64,000 nucleotides of DNA from Chitinophagales bacterium (lineage in GTDB: Bacteria; Bacteroidota; Bacteroidia; Chitinophagales; UBA2359), in NCBI GenBank assembly GCA_020636475.1, contig JACJXU010000001.1, positions 248,001 to 312,000 of the forward strand. Direction: 5' to 3'. The notes beneath the pieces are model-generated. The model did no database searches, had not been told where the DNA came from, and was given only the letters and a program-made list of their open reading frames with translations. Made by a program: the position numbers and the translations under genes. Below are positions 45,997 through 53,593 of this stretch, piece after piece (within the stretch, counting starts at the first letter, position 1; the number at the start of each line of letters is the position of its first letter).

Positions 45997-47502
45997 ATGA
46001 GCGAGTATAAAAAACAAACGGTACTCTCTAGCTTTTACTTGGTTATCAACTTGCTGTTGTCTATTGTGTCTATGCTGTATTTGTCCACGCGGGCATTGAC
46101 TACGGCGCAGTTGGGACTTATACAGTTTTTACTTACAGTTGCCAGTATTTTCGGTTTGTTTTCGCAAATGGGAATGCGCTCGGTGAATATACGCTATTTT
46201 CCTTATTTCAAAGATAAAGCTAAAAAACATAATGGTTATCTGAGTTTTGTATTGTTAGTGCCTATTGTGGGCTTGAGTGTAGTCTTTGTAATTGTTTATT
46301 TTTTCAAAGATATTATTATTCGCGCTTTCGACCAACCGGAAAGTAGGGAACTTATTCAAAATTACTATTGGTGTATTTATCCTTTGCTTATTGCGCTCAC
46401 TTACTACGATATTCTTAGCAGTTATGTTTCGGCATTGTACAAGCCGGCGGTAAATATTTTTTTGCGCGATGTTTTTACCAAAAGTATTGGGGCAGTTTTG
46501 TTGTTGCTTATTTTTTATAGCACTATTGGTTTTAATACTTACGTACTCTTAGTAGTGGCGATGTATTTTATACAGTTGTTTTCCATTATGCTGTATTTGC
46601 GTTGGATTGATGAGTGGCAGTTGGGTTCGGACTTGTCGGCGTTTAATGGTACAAAGTTGCGTGAGATATTTTCGTTTGCGTTTTATACGCTTTCTTCGGG
46701 AGCTATTTTTTATATATTCGAAAATACCGACCGACTGATGGTGAGCATGCTTTCGGAAGGGCAATTAGCCGATGGTGGAATTTATGGTATTATGTTTTTT
46801 ATTGGTTATGTAGTGTTTTTGCCCGGCAAGGCTATTGCGAATATGGCAGTGCCGCTTATTGCTGCTGCTGCTAAGGAAAATAATTTGTCGCGCATCGAAA
46901 ATTTGTACAAAAGTACGTCCATCAACCAAATGGCTACGGGCGGTTTGCTGTTTATTGGCATTTGCATTAACCTAAATCATATTATTACGATTACGGGACC
47001 GGCTTACGCCAAAGGAATTTGGGTGGCGGTGCTTATTGGACTGAGCCAAATGATAGATTTGGCAACAGGACTTAACGGTAGCATTATCGTAATGTCGCCT
47101 TACTACAAAACTTTAGTGGTGTTTAATGTACTGTTGGTGCTTGTAACCATTGCTACCAACTATTGGCTTATTCCTATTTACGGACTCACGGGCGCGGCAA
47201 TCGCTACGGTGCTTACTTTGCTTATTTTCAACACGGCAAAAACTATTTATGTCTGGAAAAAAATGCACATACAACCTTTTAGCATAAATACCTTTAAAAT
47301 GTTGCTCTTGATGATAGCCGTTTTAGCGGTGGGTTTGGTGTTGCCTCCGCTTGGTGGTTTTTTTGTTTTTGATTTGTTGTATCGCTCCATTATTGTTACT
47401 ATTTTGTACATTGGAGGCATTTATTACTTTAACATTACGCCCGAATTGACGGATTTGGGCTTAAAAATGCTAAATCGTGTGAAAGTTGCGTTGAAGTTGT
47501 AG
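45997..47502 (+). CDS. Polysaccharide flippase / MOP-superfamily membrane protein
   Basis: 501 residues with about 12-14 membrane segments and the Wzx-like plan (VNIRYFPYFKD near the start, FENTDRLMVSMLSEG in the middle, WLIPIYGLTGAAIATVLTLLIFNTAKTIYVWKKM late). Probably flips lipid-linked oligosaccharide across the inner membrane. No glycosyltransferase genes are adjacent. Confidence 0.88.
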   Translation: MSEYKKQTVLSSFYLVINLLLSIVSMLYLSTRALTTAQLGLIQFLLTVASIFGLFSQMGMRSVNIRYFPYFKDKAKKHNGYLSFVLLVPIVGLSVVFVIVYFFKDIIIRAFDQPESRELIQNYYWCIYPLLIALTYYDILSSYVSALYKPAVNIFLRDVFTKSIGAVLLLLIFYSTIGFNTYVLLVVAMYFIQLFSIMLYLRWIDEWQLGSDLSAFNGTKLREIFSFAFYTLSSGAIFYIFENTDRLMVSMLSEGQLADGGIYGIMFFIGYVVFLPGKAIANMAVPLIAAAAKENNLSRIENLYKSTSINQMATGGLLFIGICINLNHIITITGPAYAKGIWVAVLIGLSQMIDLATGLNGSIIVMSPYYKTLVVFNVLLVLVTIATNYWLIPIYGLTGAAIATVLTLLIFNTAKTIYVWKKMHIQPFSINTFKMLLLMIAVLAVGLVLPPLGGFFVFDLLYRSIIVTILYIGGIYYFNITPELTDLGLKMLNRVKVALKL

Positions 47503-47554
47503 TTTAGGCTTGCAATACAACGCTTACACAAAACATTTTTTCTTATTAAAAAGT

Positions 47555-48016
47555 ATGAAAATGAAAACATCGCTCAATTTTATCCTTCCTATTAGCACAT
47601 TATTAATTTTCCAGTGGATAGGCTGCAAAACCGATAATTTAGTAGAAATAAAAAACATAAGTCCTATTTCTATCAATACTTGTGAATCTTTTTCAGGTGA
47701 AAACTGGCTGATTAAGAACGACAGCACTTATCGCGCCATTTTTGCGGCACAAGATACGCTCGAAGGCTGCGAAAGCTACGACTTACCCGAAATAGATTTT
47801 TCGGCACAAAGTCTTTTGGGGCAACGTACCGTTTTTAAAGCCTGTAATCCGTACTTTTTTTACGAAGTAAGCGTGGATTCCCGCACAAAAACTTATTTTT
47901 ATTCTGTGTTTGCGACCAAAGACGAAACTTGTGAATTGATAGACAGTATTCATTGGATATTGCTGCCGGCTATTCCCGAAAATTTTACGGTAGAGTTTCT
48001 GCAACAAGTCAATTAA
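47555..48016 (+). CDS. Small lipoprotein, function unknown
   Basis: 153 residues from the ATG at 47555 (MKMKTSLNFILPISTLLIF). A lipobox WIGC puts the lipidated cysteine near residue 24. The mature part has further cysteines (TCESF, EGCESY, KACNP, ETCEL) that could form disulfides. An in-frame start at 47510 is rejected because it buries the signal. Confidence 0.75.
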   Translation: MKMKTSLNFILPISTLLIFQWIGCKTDNLVEIKNISPISINTCESFSGENWLIKNDSTYRAIFAAQDTLEGCESYDLPEIDFSAQSLLGQRTVFKACNPYFFYEVSVDSRTKTYFYSVFATKDETCELIDSIHWILLPAIPENFTVEFLQQVN

Positions 48017-48046
48017 GATTCACTTTTTTCATGTAAAATAAAGCTC

Positions 48047-49537
48047 TTAACCTCTCCGCTTCCGCCAGTTGCTCATTGTTGCCGAAGCTGGCGCGCTATT
48101 ATTTTTTGTATTCAATTTTGCGGCGGCTTCGCTTATAAATACCACCATTTGTGCGGCTATTTTTTCTAATTCGTCATCGGCTTCCGCCAAATATTCCGGC
48201 TTAAAATATTGCGGAATAAAATGTGTATCGAACTTTCCCGAAACAAATTTCGGATGCTGCATTACCCATTTTCCAAATGCTAAAGTGGATTTTACTCCCG
48301 CAATTTTGTATTCATCTATGGCGCGCACCATACGCGCAAGTGCTTCAGTACGAGTAGGCGCGTGTACTATCAGTTTTGCCAGCATAGGATCATAGTAAAT
48401 CGGAATATCCATTCCCTCCTCAAATCCGTCATCTACGCGTACGCCCAAACCTTCGGGTTTGCGGTAGCGCAACAATTTGCCAATGTCCGGTAAAAAGTTG
48501 TTTTCGGGGTCTTCGGCATACACGCGCAACTCAATGGCGTGCCCCATAAGCGGAATATCTTTTTGCGTAAAGTTGAGTTTTTTCCCTTCGGCAATGTTTA
48601 TTTGCTGTTTCACCAAATCTATTTGCGTAATCATTTCCGTAACAGGATGCTCCACTTGCAGGCGCGTATTCATTTCCAAAAAATAAAAATTGTGCTGGTC
48701 GTCCAGCAAAAACTCCACTGTTCCGGCACCATAATAATTGCACGAACGGGCAACATTTACAGCACATTCGCCCATTTCTTTTCTAAGTTCGGGCGACAAC
48801 ACCACCGAAGGAGCTTCTTCAATTACTTTTTGGTGGCGGCGTTGGATAGAACACTCGCGCTCGTGCAGATACACAATATTTCCGTGCATATCGCCCAAAA
48901 TTTGAATTTCGATATGACGGGGCGAGCGCACATATTTTTCCATAAAAACGCTTCCATCGCCAAAGGCAGAAAGGGCTTCACTTTGTGCCATTTTCAGTTG
49001 TTCGGCAAAATCTTCGGCTTGGTGTACAATGCGCATTCCTTTGCCGCCACCGCCAGCCGAGGCTTTGATAAGCACAGGAAAACCTATTTTTTGCGCAATT
49101 TCCGCCGCTTCCACTGCATCTTGAATAGCAGACTCGGTGCCGGGTACTAAGGGAATATTGTATTTTTTTACGGCTTCTTTGGCAGCGAGCTTACTGCCCA
49201 TTATTTCGATAGATTCGGGCGAAGGTCCGATGAAAATAATTCTGGCATCTTTTACTTTTCGGGCAAAAGTGGCATTTTCCGACAAAAAACCAAAGCCCGG
49301 GTGAATAGCATCTGCTTTCACGCGCAAAGCAGTATTGATAATGGTGTCCATTTTGAGGTACGAACTTGCCGAAGGAGATTCGCCTATATGCACCGCCTCG
49401 TCGGCGTAGCGTACATGCGGCGCAAGACGGTCGGCATCGGAATATACTGCTACGGTGGCAATGTTCATTTCGCGCAGGCTACGCATAATACGCAAAGCTA
49501 TTTCCCCACGATTGGCTATTAATACTTTTTTTATCAT
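48047..49537 (-). CDS. accC: Biotin carboxylase subunit
   Basis: 496 residues. ATP-grasp enzyme that carboxylates biotin: KVLIANRGEIALRIMR at the start, SAGGGGKGMRIV, GDGSVFMEKYV, and EMNTRLQVEHPVTE with the catalytic glutamate. A low-complexity tail of about 30 residues (AKLNTKNNSAPASATMS) follows the core. No accB is adjacent, so it may serve acetyl-CoA carboxylase or the propionyl-type enzyme at 29916. Confidence 0.92.
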   Translation of the reverse strand: MIKKVLIANRGEIALRIMRSLREMNIATVAVYSDADRLAPHVRYADEAVHIGESPSASSYLKMDTIINTALRVKADAIHPGFGFLSENATFARKVKDARIIFIGPSPESIEIMGSKLAAKEAVKKYNIPLVPGTESAIQDAVEAAEIAQKIGFPVLIKASAGGGGKGMRIVHQAEDFAEQLKMAQSEALSAFGDGSVFMEKYVRSPRHIEIQILGDMHGNIVYLHERECSIQRRHQKVIEEAPSVVLSPELRKEMGECAVNVARSCNYYGAGTVEFLLDDQHNFYFLEMNTRLQVEHPVTEMITQIDLVKQQINIAEGKKLNFTQKDIPLMGHAIELRVYAEDPENNFLPDIGKLLRYRKPEGLGVRVDDGFEEGMDIPIYYDPMLAKLIVHAPTRTEALARMVRAIDEYKIAGVKSTLAFGKWVMQHPKFVSGKFDTHFIPQYFKPEYLAEADDELEKIAAQMVVFISEAAAKLNTKNNSAPASATMSNWRKRRG

Positions 49538-49616
49538 ACTTTCGGTCTAAACAATTCTGTAGGTGTTTTTATTTTACAGAAAAAGAAAACAAGCAGTAAT
49601 GCTTATCACTATTTTG

Positions 49617-49624
49617 CAAATTTA
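49617..49624 (-). promoter_or_regulatory. -7 box TAAATTTG for accC
   Basis: TAnnTTTG match on the minus strand, 79 nt before the accC ATG, between the accC gene and the etf terminator. Confidence 0.45.
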
Positions 49625-49685
49625 GCAAAAGCAAAGCAACTTTTGTCGGTAAAATTTGAAATCCACAAAAACACGCTTACAACGC

Positions 49686-49722
49686 AAAAAGCGGCTGCCC
49701 TTGTAAGGACAACCGCTTTTGT
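49686..49722 (-). terminator. Terminator of the etfBA operon
   Basis: A 14-bp stem on the minus strand (AAAAGCGGTTGTCC with GGGCAGCCGCTTTT, two G-U pairs), a 6-nt loop and a following T-run, 26 bp after the etfA stop at 49748. Confidence 0.9.
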
Positions 49723-49747
49723 GTTATTTTCATTTCGCAAAATACAA

Positions 49748-50716
49748 TTAACTTGCTTTGTACGCTTTTAGTGCTGTAATGAGTTTGGGTACTACTTCAA
49801 AAGCATCGCCTACCACGCCATAGTCGGCGGCTTTGAAAAAAGGAGCTTCGGGGTCTTTGTTTATCACAACAATCACCTTGCTGCTGTTCACACCCGCCAA
49901 ATGTTGTATTGCCCCCGAAATACCAATAGCAATGTATAAATTGGGACTTACCGTAACGCCGGTTTGTCCTACGTGTTCGTGGTGAGGTCGCCAGTGTGTA
50001 TCTGCTACCGGACGACTACAAGCTGTTGCTGCGCCCAGTACATCGGCAAGTTCTTCAATCATTCCCCAGTTTTCAGGACCTTTAAGTCCACGTCCGGCAG
50101 AAACAACAATATCTGCTTCGGTTAAAGATACTTTGTTGCTTAGTTTTTCAACCGAAATACGCTTTACGCGCGTGTCTGTCGTTTCAGCCGTAAAGTTTTG
50201 CACCTCCGCTACACTTGTTCCCGTTTTAATTGCCGGAAAAGCGTTAGCTGCTACGGTTAATACTTTTACTGTCGTATGCGCCGTACAATAAGCGAATCCT
50301 TTGCCAGAAAAAACGCCTCTTTTTACCAAAAATTTCCCTTCGGTATCCGGCATTTCTACTACTGCCGGCACAAGTGCTGCCTTCAAGCGCACCGACACAC
50401 GTGGAGCTAAGGCTCTTCCTAAATAACTGTGCGGAATTATCACATATTGGGCATTGAGTTGCTGGGCTTGTGCGGCTACCGCTTTGGCTAATACGCCTGC
50501 ATCTACTTCTGTATCAAAGCGTGCATTCGTATCTTGCAATACTTTGTTGGTGCCGTATTCGCCCAAGGCTGCCAAAGATTCTGCCGAAACACTTCCCAAG
50601 CAAATACCTACCGACTGACTTTGTGTTTGCTGCGCCAAAGCGGCTGCATAGGCGGCGGTTTCGTAACAATTTTTTTTCAGGCTACCATTTTCGTGTTCTA
50701 TATAAAAAATTACCAT
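49748..50716 (-). CDS. etfA: Electron transfer flavoprotein alpha subunit
   Basis: 322 residues. Carries FAD and passes electrons from acyl-CoA dehydrogenases to the ETF-quinone oxidoreductase. The C-terminal FAD domain has SAGRGLKGPENWGMIEELADVLGAA split motifs, ATACSRPVADTHW and GISGAIQHLAGVNSS, then FFKAADYGVVGDAF. It is the second gene of the etfBA operon, 63 bp after etfB. Confidence 0.95.
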   Translation of the reverse strand: MVIFYIEHENGSLKKNCYETAAYAAALAQQTQSQSVGICLGSVSAESLAALGEYGTNKVLQDTNARFDTEVDAGVLAKAVAAQAQQLNAQYVIIPHSYLGRALAPRVSVRLKAALVPAVVEMPDTEGKFLVKRGVFSGKGFAYCTAHTTVKVLTVAANAFPAIKTGTSVAEVQNFTAETTDTRVKRISVEKLSNKVSLTEADIVVSAGRGLKGPENWGMIEELADVLGAATACSRPVADTHWRPHHEHVGQTGVTVSPNLYIAIGISGAIQHLAGVNSSKVIVVINKDPEAPFFKAADYGVVGDAFEVVPKLITALKAYKAS

Positions 50717-50779
50717 TATTTTTATTTTTTTGAAATTGCGAAATTATTTTCTCTTCAATAATAAAATCAAAATTTGATA

Positions 50780-51523
50780 CTAAATAACTTTTGCTTCATC
50801 GTGCAGTAAACGCACCAATTCGTCCATATTGTCGGGATCTACCAAATGAACATTTCCGCGTGTAGGAGGTGCTTCAAATTTTACTACTTCTACCTGCGTT
50901 TGCGTATTAGCAAAAGCAGGAATTACACTAAGCGGTTTGGTGCGTGCTGTCATAATACCGCGCATATTGGGAATGCGTTGTTCTGCCATTCCTTTGTTGG
51001 CACTGACTACCAAAGGAAGTGAGGCTTCTACGGTTTCTTCTCCTCCTTCTATTTCACATTTCATAGTGGCGGTGCTACCATTTACATCAAGGCTACTTGC
51101 CAAAGAAACATAGGGCAGTTCCAAAATTTCGGCGATTATGCCGCCCACAATAGCACCGTTGTAGTTGATGGTTTCTTTTCCGGTCATAATAAGGTCGTAC
51201 GATTGCTGGGCAGCGTATTGTGCAATATTGGCAGCTGCCTGAAAAGCATCTTGCGGCTCTACATCTATGCGTACAGCATCGTTTGCGCCTATTGCCAAAG
51301 CTTTGCGAATAAGTTGGTCTCCTTCGGCATTTCCTACGTGAATAACGGTAACACTGCCACCTTGTTGTTCTACAATTTCTAAGGCGCGCACCAAAGCGTA
51401 CCACTCATCGGTAGGATTTAAAATCCAAGTTACTCCTTGTGCATTAAACTTGGTATTATTGTCGGTAAAACTAATTTTTGTAGTTGTATCCGGCACTTTA
51501 CTTAAACATACTAAAATTTTCAT
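50780..51523 (-). CDS. etfB: Electron transfer flavoprotein beta subunit
   Basis: 247 residues, partner of EtfA with the AMP site. Motifs: KVPDTTTKISF at the start, WILNPTDEWYALVRALEI, and GKETINYNGAIVGGIIAE in the nucleotide region. First gene of the operon, behind a -7 box. Confidence 0.95.
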   Translation of the reverse strand: MKILVCLSKVPDTTTKISFTDNNTKFNAQGVTWILNPTDEWYALVRALEIVEQQGGSVTVIHVGNAEGDQLIRKALAIGANDAVRIDVEPQDAFQAAANIAQYAAQQSYDLIMTGKETINYNGAIVGGIIAEILELPYVSLASSLDVNGSTATMKCEIEGGEETVEASLPLVVSANKGMAEQRIPNMRGIMTARTKPLSVIPAFANTQTQVEVVKFEAPPTRGNVHLVDPDNMDELVRLLHDEAKVI

Positions 51524-51548
51524 ACAAGCTATTTTAATTATATGGCGG

Positions 51549-51556
51549 CAAAATTA
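51549..51556 (-). promoter_or_regulatory. -7 box TAATTTTG of the etfBA operon
   Basis: TAnnTTTG match on the minus strand 25 nt before the etfB ATG. A near-palindrome AGCGAA-AA-TTCGCT (51556-51569) lies directly upstream in the promoter spacer and may be an operator. Confidence 0.5.
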
Positions 51557-51672
51557 GCGAAAATTCGCTGGGTGAAGAAAATTTATGTTATTTTTTTGAG
51601 AATTATTCTAAACTTGGGTAAACATTATGTCATTACAGGTTTTAGTTCATGCTAAAATAATATTTCAAAAAA

Positions 51673-51704
51673 TTTGGAAAGTGTTATCTTTTAAGATAAC
51701 TTTA
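51673..51704 (+). promoter_or_regulatory. Promoter with embedded operator of the toxin-antitoxin genes
   Basis: TTTG (51673-51676), 20 bp, then TAACTTTA (51697-51704), one base off the -7 consensus. A perfect inverted repeat GTTATCTT-TT-AAGATAAC (51683-51700) fills the spacer and overlaps the -7 box, as expected for autorepression by an HTH antitoxin. The toxin ATG is 5 bp downstream. Confidence 0.65.
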
Positions 51705-51708
51705 CAAA

Positions 51709-52042
51709 ATGGTAAGAAAGATAATCTTCTACGAAAGCCATTTCATGGAATTTTACCAAAATTTAGACCAAAACGTAAAAGGAAAAATCCAATATGTTTT
51801 CGAGTTGATTATACAAGTTGACCGAGTTCTCAAGAAATTTTTAAAACATTTGACCGGAACCAACGGACTGTACGAAATCCGAATCTAATATTTATCGCGT
51901 TTTCTGCTGCTTTGATGATGAGCAACTTGTAGTGCTTTTTAATGCGTTTCAAAAAAAGACTAAAAAAACACCACCAAAAGAAATTGAGGAAGCAAAACGA
52001 TTGATGAAAGATTATTTTCAAAATAAAAATGACGCTATATGA
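51709..52042 (+). pseudogene. HigB/RelE-type toxin (Gp49-like), frameshifted
   Basis: The first frame runs from the ATG at 51709 (MVRKIIFYESHFMEFYQ) to a stop at 51886 after GLYEIRI. The family sequence continues in the +1 frame from about 51884 (SNIYRVFCCFDDEQLVVLFNAFQKKTKKTPP) to the stop at 52040. Together they form a complete toxin of about 110 residues. The break falls in the core strand before the usual (S/N)NIYR(I/V)F motif, so the toxin should be inactive. The distal stop overlaps the antitoxin start (ATGA). Confidence 0.8.
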
Positions 52043-52338
52043 AAAATTATAAAAACATAAAAACATTTGACGAATTAATTGAACTCGAACACGGAAAGAT
52101 AGGAACCGAAAGCCGAAACAAATATGAAGAAGGCGCACAGATGTTTATAGTAAGTGAAATGCTGAAAGCCGCCCGAAAAGAAGCAAAACTGACACAGAAA
52201 CAATTAGCAGAAAAGGCGGGAACCCAAAAAAGTTATATTTCCAAACTTGAAAACGGAAAAGGGAATATTCAACTTTCTACTTTAATTCGGATTTTTGAAC
52301 AAGGGCTAAATAGAAGAATCGGACTAACTTTTCTATGA
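52039..52338 (+). CDS. XRE-family HTH antitoxin (HigA-like)
   Basis: A 99-residue intact DNA-binding protein. Residues 1-35 are charged (toxin-binding region by analogy). The XRE helix-turn-helix covers about 42-95 (AARKEAKLTQKQLAEKAGTQKSYISKLENG split over the fold). It overlaps the toxin pseudogene by 4 bp. It probably still represses the promoter through the inverted repeat at 51683-51700. Confidence 0.88.
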   Translation: MKNYKNIKTFDELIELEHGKIGTESRNKYEEGAQMFIVSEMLKAARKEAKLTQKQLAEKAGTQKSYISKLENGKGNIQLSTLIRIFEQGLNRRIGLTFL

Positions 52339-52362
52339 ATTAAGCAAAAATAACACGACAAA

Positions 52363-53034
52363 ATGACTAATATTCACGCCAACACCCTACAATTTCTGCG
52401 CGACATTGCCCAAAACAACCAAAGAGATTGGTTTAATGAACATAAGGACGCTTACGAAAGTGCCAAGCAAAACATGGAAACTTTTATGCAGGCTTTGATG
52501 GAACGCCTAAATGCAACCGATGTTATTGCTTCGTATCATCTGTACCGTATTTATCGCGACATACGTTTTTCTAAAGATAAAACTCCTTACAAAACTTACT
52601 TTCATGCCTATCTTAAACGTGAAGGTGCTTCGCGCCGCGGCGGCTACTGGGTGGGCATAGAACCCAACCATACGCAAATTGGCGGCGGATTTTATGGACC
52701 CGAAAAACACGACCTCCAACGAGTACGCATGGAGTTTCAAGCAGAACCGAAGCGCATTCAGCAAATTCTTTCCGACAGGCGATTTGTAGAAACATTTGGC
52801 AGCCTACAAGGCGATGCGCTGAAAAAAGCTCCCAAAGGATTTGAACCTTCTGACGAAAACATTGAACTTATTCGCATGAAACAGTGGTACGCTATGCGCG
52901 CATTTTCCGACAAAGAAGTGCTTGCGCCCGACTTTTTGGATAAGTGTGTTGCTACTTTCGTGAACATTCGCCCATTTTTCGACTATATGAGCGAAGTCCT
53001 CACTACTAATCTCAATGGCGAGTCTATTATTTGA
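52363..53034 (+). CDS. DUF2461 family protein
   Basis: A 223-residue protein that fits the DUF2461 family: start LQFLRDIAQNNQRDWFNEHK, conserved RIYRDIRFSKDKTPYKT, and GGYWVGIEPNHTQIGGGFYGP. Widespread in Bacteroidota; function unknown, possibly nucleic-acid or nucleotide related. The next gene starts 17 bp after, or overlaps it if a TTG start is used. Confidence 0.88.
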   Translation: MTNIHANTLQFLRDIAQNNQRDWFNEHKDAYESAKQNMETFMQALMERLNATDVIASYHLYRIYRDIRFSKDKTPYKTYFHAYLKREGASRRGGYWVGIEPNHTQIGGGFYGPEKHDLQRVRMEFQAEPKRIQQILSDRRFVETFGSLQGDALKKAPKGFEPSDENIELIRMKQWYAMRAFSDKEVLAPDFLDKCVATFVNIRPFFDYMSEVLTTNLNGESII

Positions 53035-53051
53035 GCAAAAACGGCTACTTT

Positions 53052-53387
53052 ATGCAATCCAAACTCGATAAAATTCCACATTTAATTTCCTTTTTAGAAA
53101 ACGAGCCGGACAACGCTTTTTTGCGCTATGCTTTGGCAATGGAATATGTGCAAAAAAAAGAAGATGACAATGCTTTGGCGCAGTTCGAGTTGTTGCAAAA
53201 AGCCCAAAACAATTATTTGCCCATGTATTATCACTTAGCAAAACTGTGGGAACGCAAACAAAATCCGCAACAAGCCTTAGCCATCTACGAACAAGGCATT
53301 TCGCTTGCCAAAGCACAGAACAATACACACGCACTTGCGGAGTTGCAAAACGCCTATAACTTATTACTTTTTGATAGCGAAGAATAA
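53052..53387 (+). CDS. Small TPR protein
   Basis: 111 residues from the ATG at 53052 (MQSKLDKIPHLISFLENEPD). Two to three tetratricopeptide helix pairs (FLRYALAMEYVQKKEDDNALAQFELL; YYHLAKLWERKQNPQQALAIYEQGI). A TTG at 53031 that overlaps the DUF2461 stop is an alternative start. Probably cotranscribed with DUF2461; partner unknown. Confidence 0.82.
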   Translation: MQSKLDKIPHLISFLENEPDNAFLRYALAMEYVQKKEDDNALAQFELLQKAQNNYLPMYYHLAKLWERKQNPQQALAIYEQGISLAKAQNNTHALAELQNAYNLLLFDSEE

Positions 53388-53414
53388 AGAAAATTCCTAA
53401 CTTTGCCGCGAACT

Positions 53415-53516
53415 CATTTGGGGTGCCCAAAATTTTCACTTAACCGTAAAAATTGTTCCAACGGGCTGAGATTATACCCTTTGAACCTGCTCAGGTAATG
53501 CTGAGAAGGGAAAATG
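53415..53516 (+). promoter_or_regulatory. TPP riboswitch (THI element)
   Basis: The conserved core is present: GGGGTGCC at 53420-53427, CTGAGA at 53466-53471, TACCCTTTGAACCTG at 53475-53489, GGTAATGCTGAGAAGGGA at 53494-53511, with P1 arms CATTT (53415-53419) and AAATG (53512-53516). These bases form the thiamin pyrophosphate pocket in known THI aptamers. It sits 78 bp ahead of the TonB-dependent receptor gene. Confidence 0.95.
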
Positions 53517-53529
53517 CTTGGTATTTTTT

Positions 53530-53579
53530 AAACAATATTGTTTTCAAAATCCACTGTTGTGCAACCCCATTGCAACAGT
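53530..53579 (+). promoter_or_regulatory. Probable expression platform of the riboswitch
   Basis: A palindrome AAACAATATTGTTT (53530-53543) is followed by a hairpin ACTGTTG (53553-53559) with CAACAGT (53573-53579), which can extend with an inner CAA/TTG. There is no T-run after it, and the receptor ATG is 14 nt downstream, so control of translation start is more likely than termination. Confidence 0.5.
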
Positions 53580-53593
53580 AAAAAGCAATTTTT

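Noticed and set aside
48539-49150. 203-codon ORF antisense to accC
   Set aside because: The sense frame is a full accC with all motifs; the antisense product is basic, Phe/His-rich and unlike any family.
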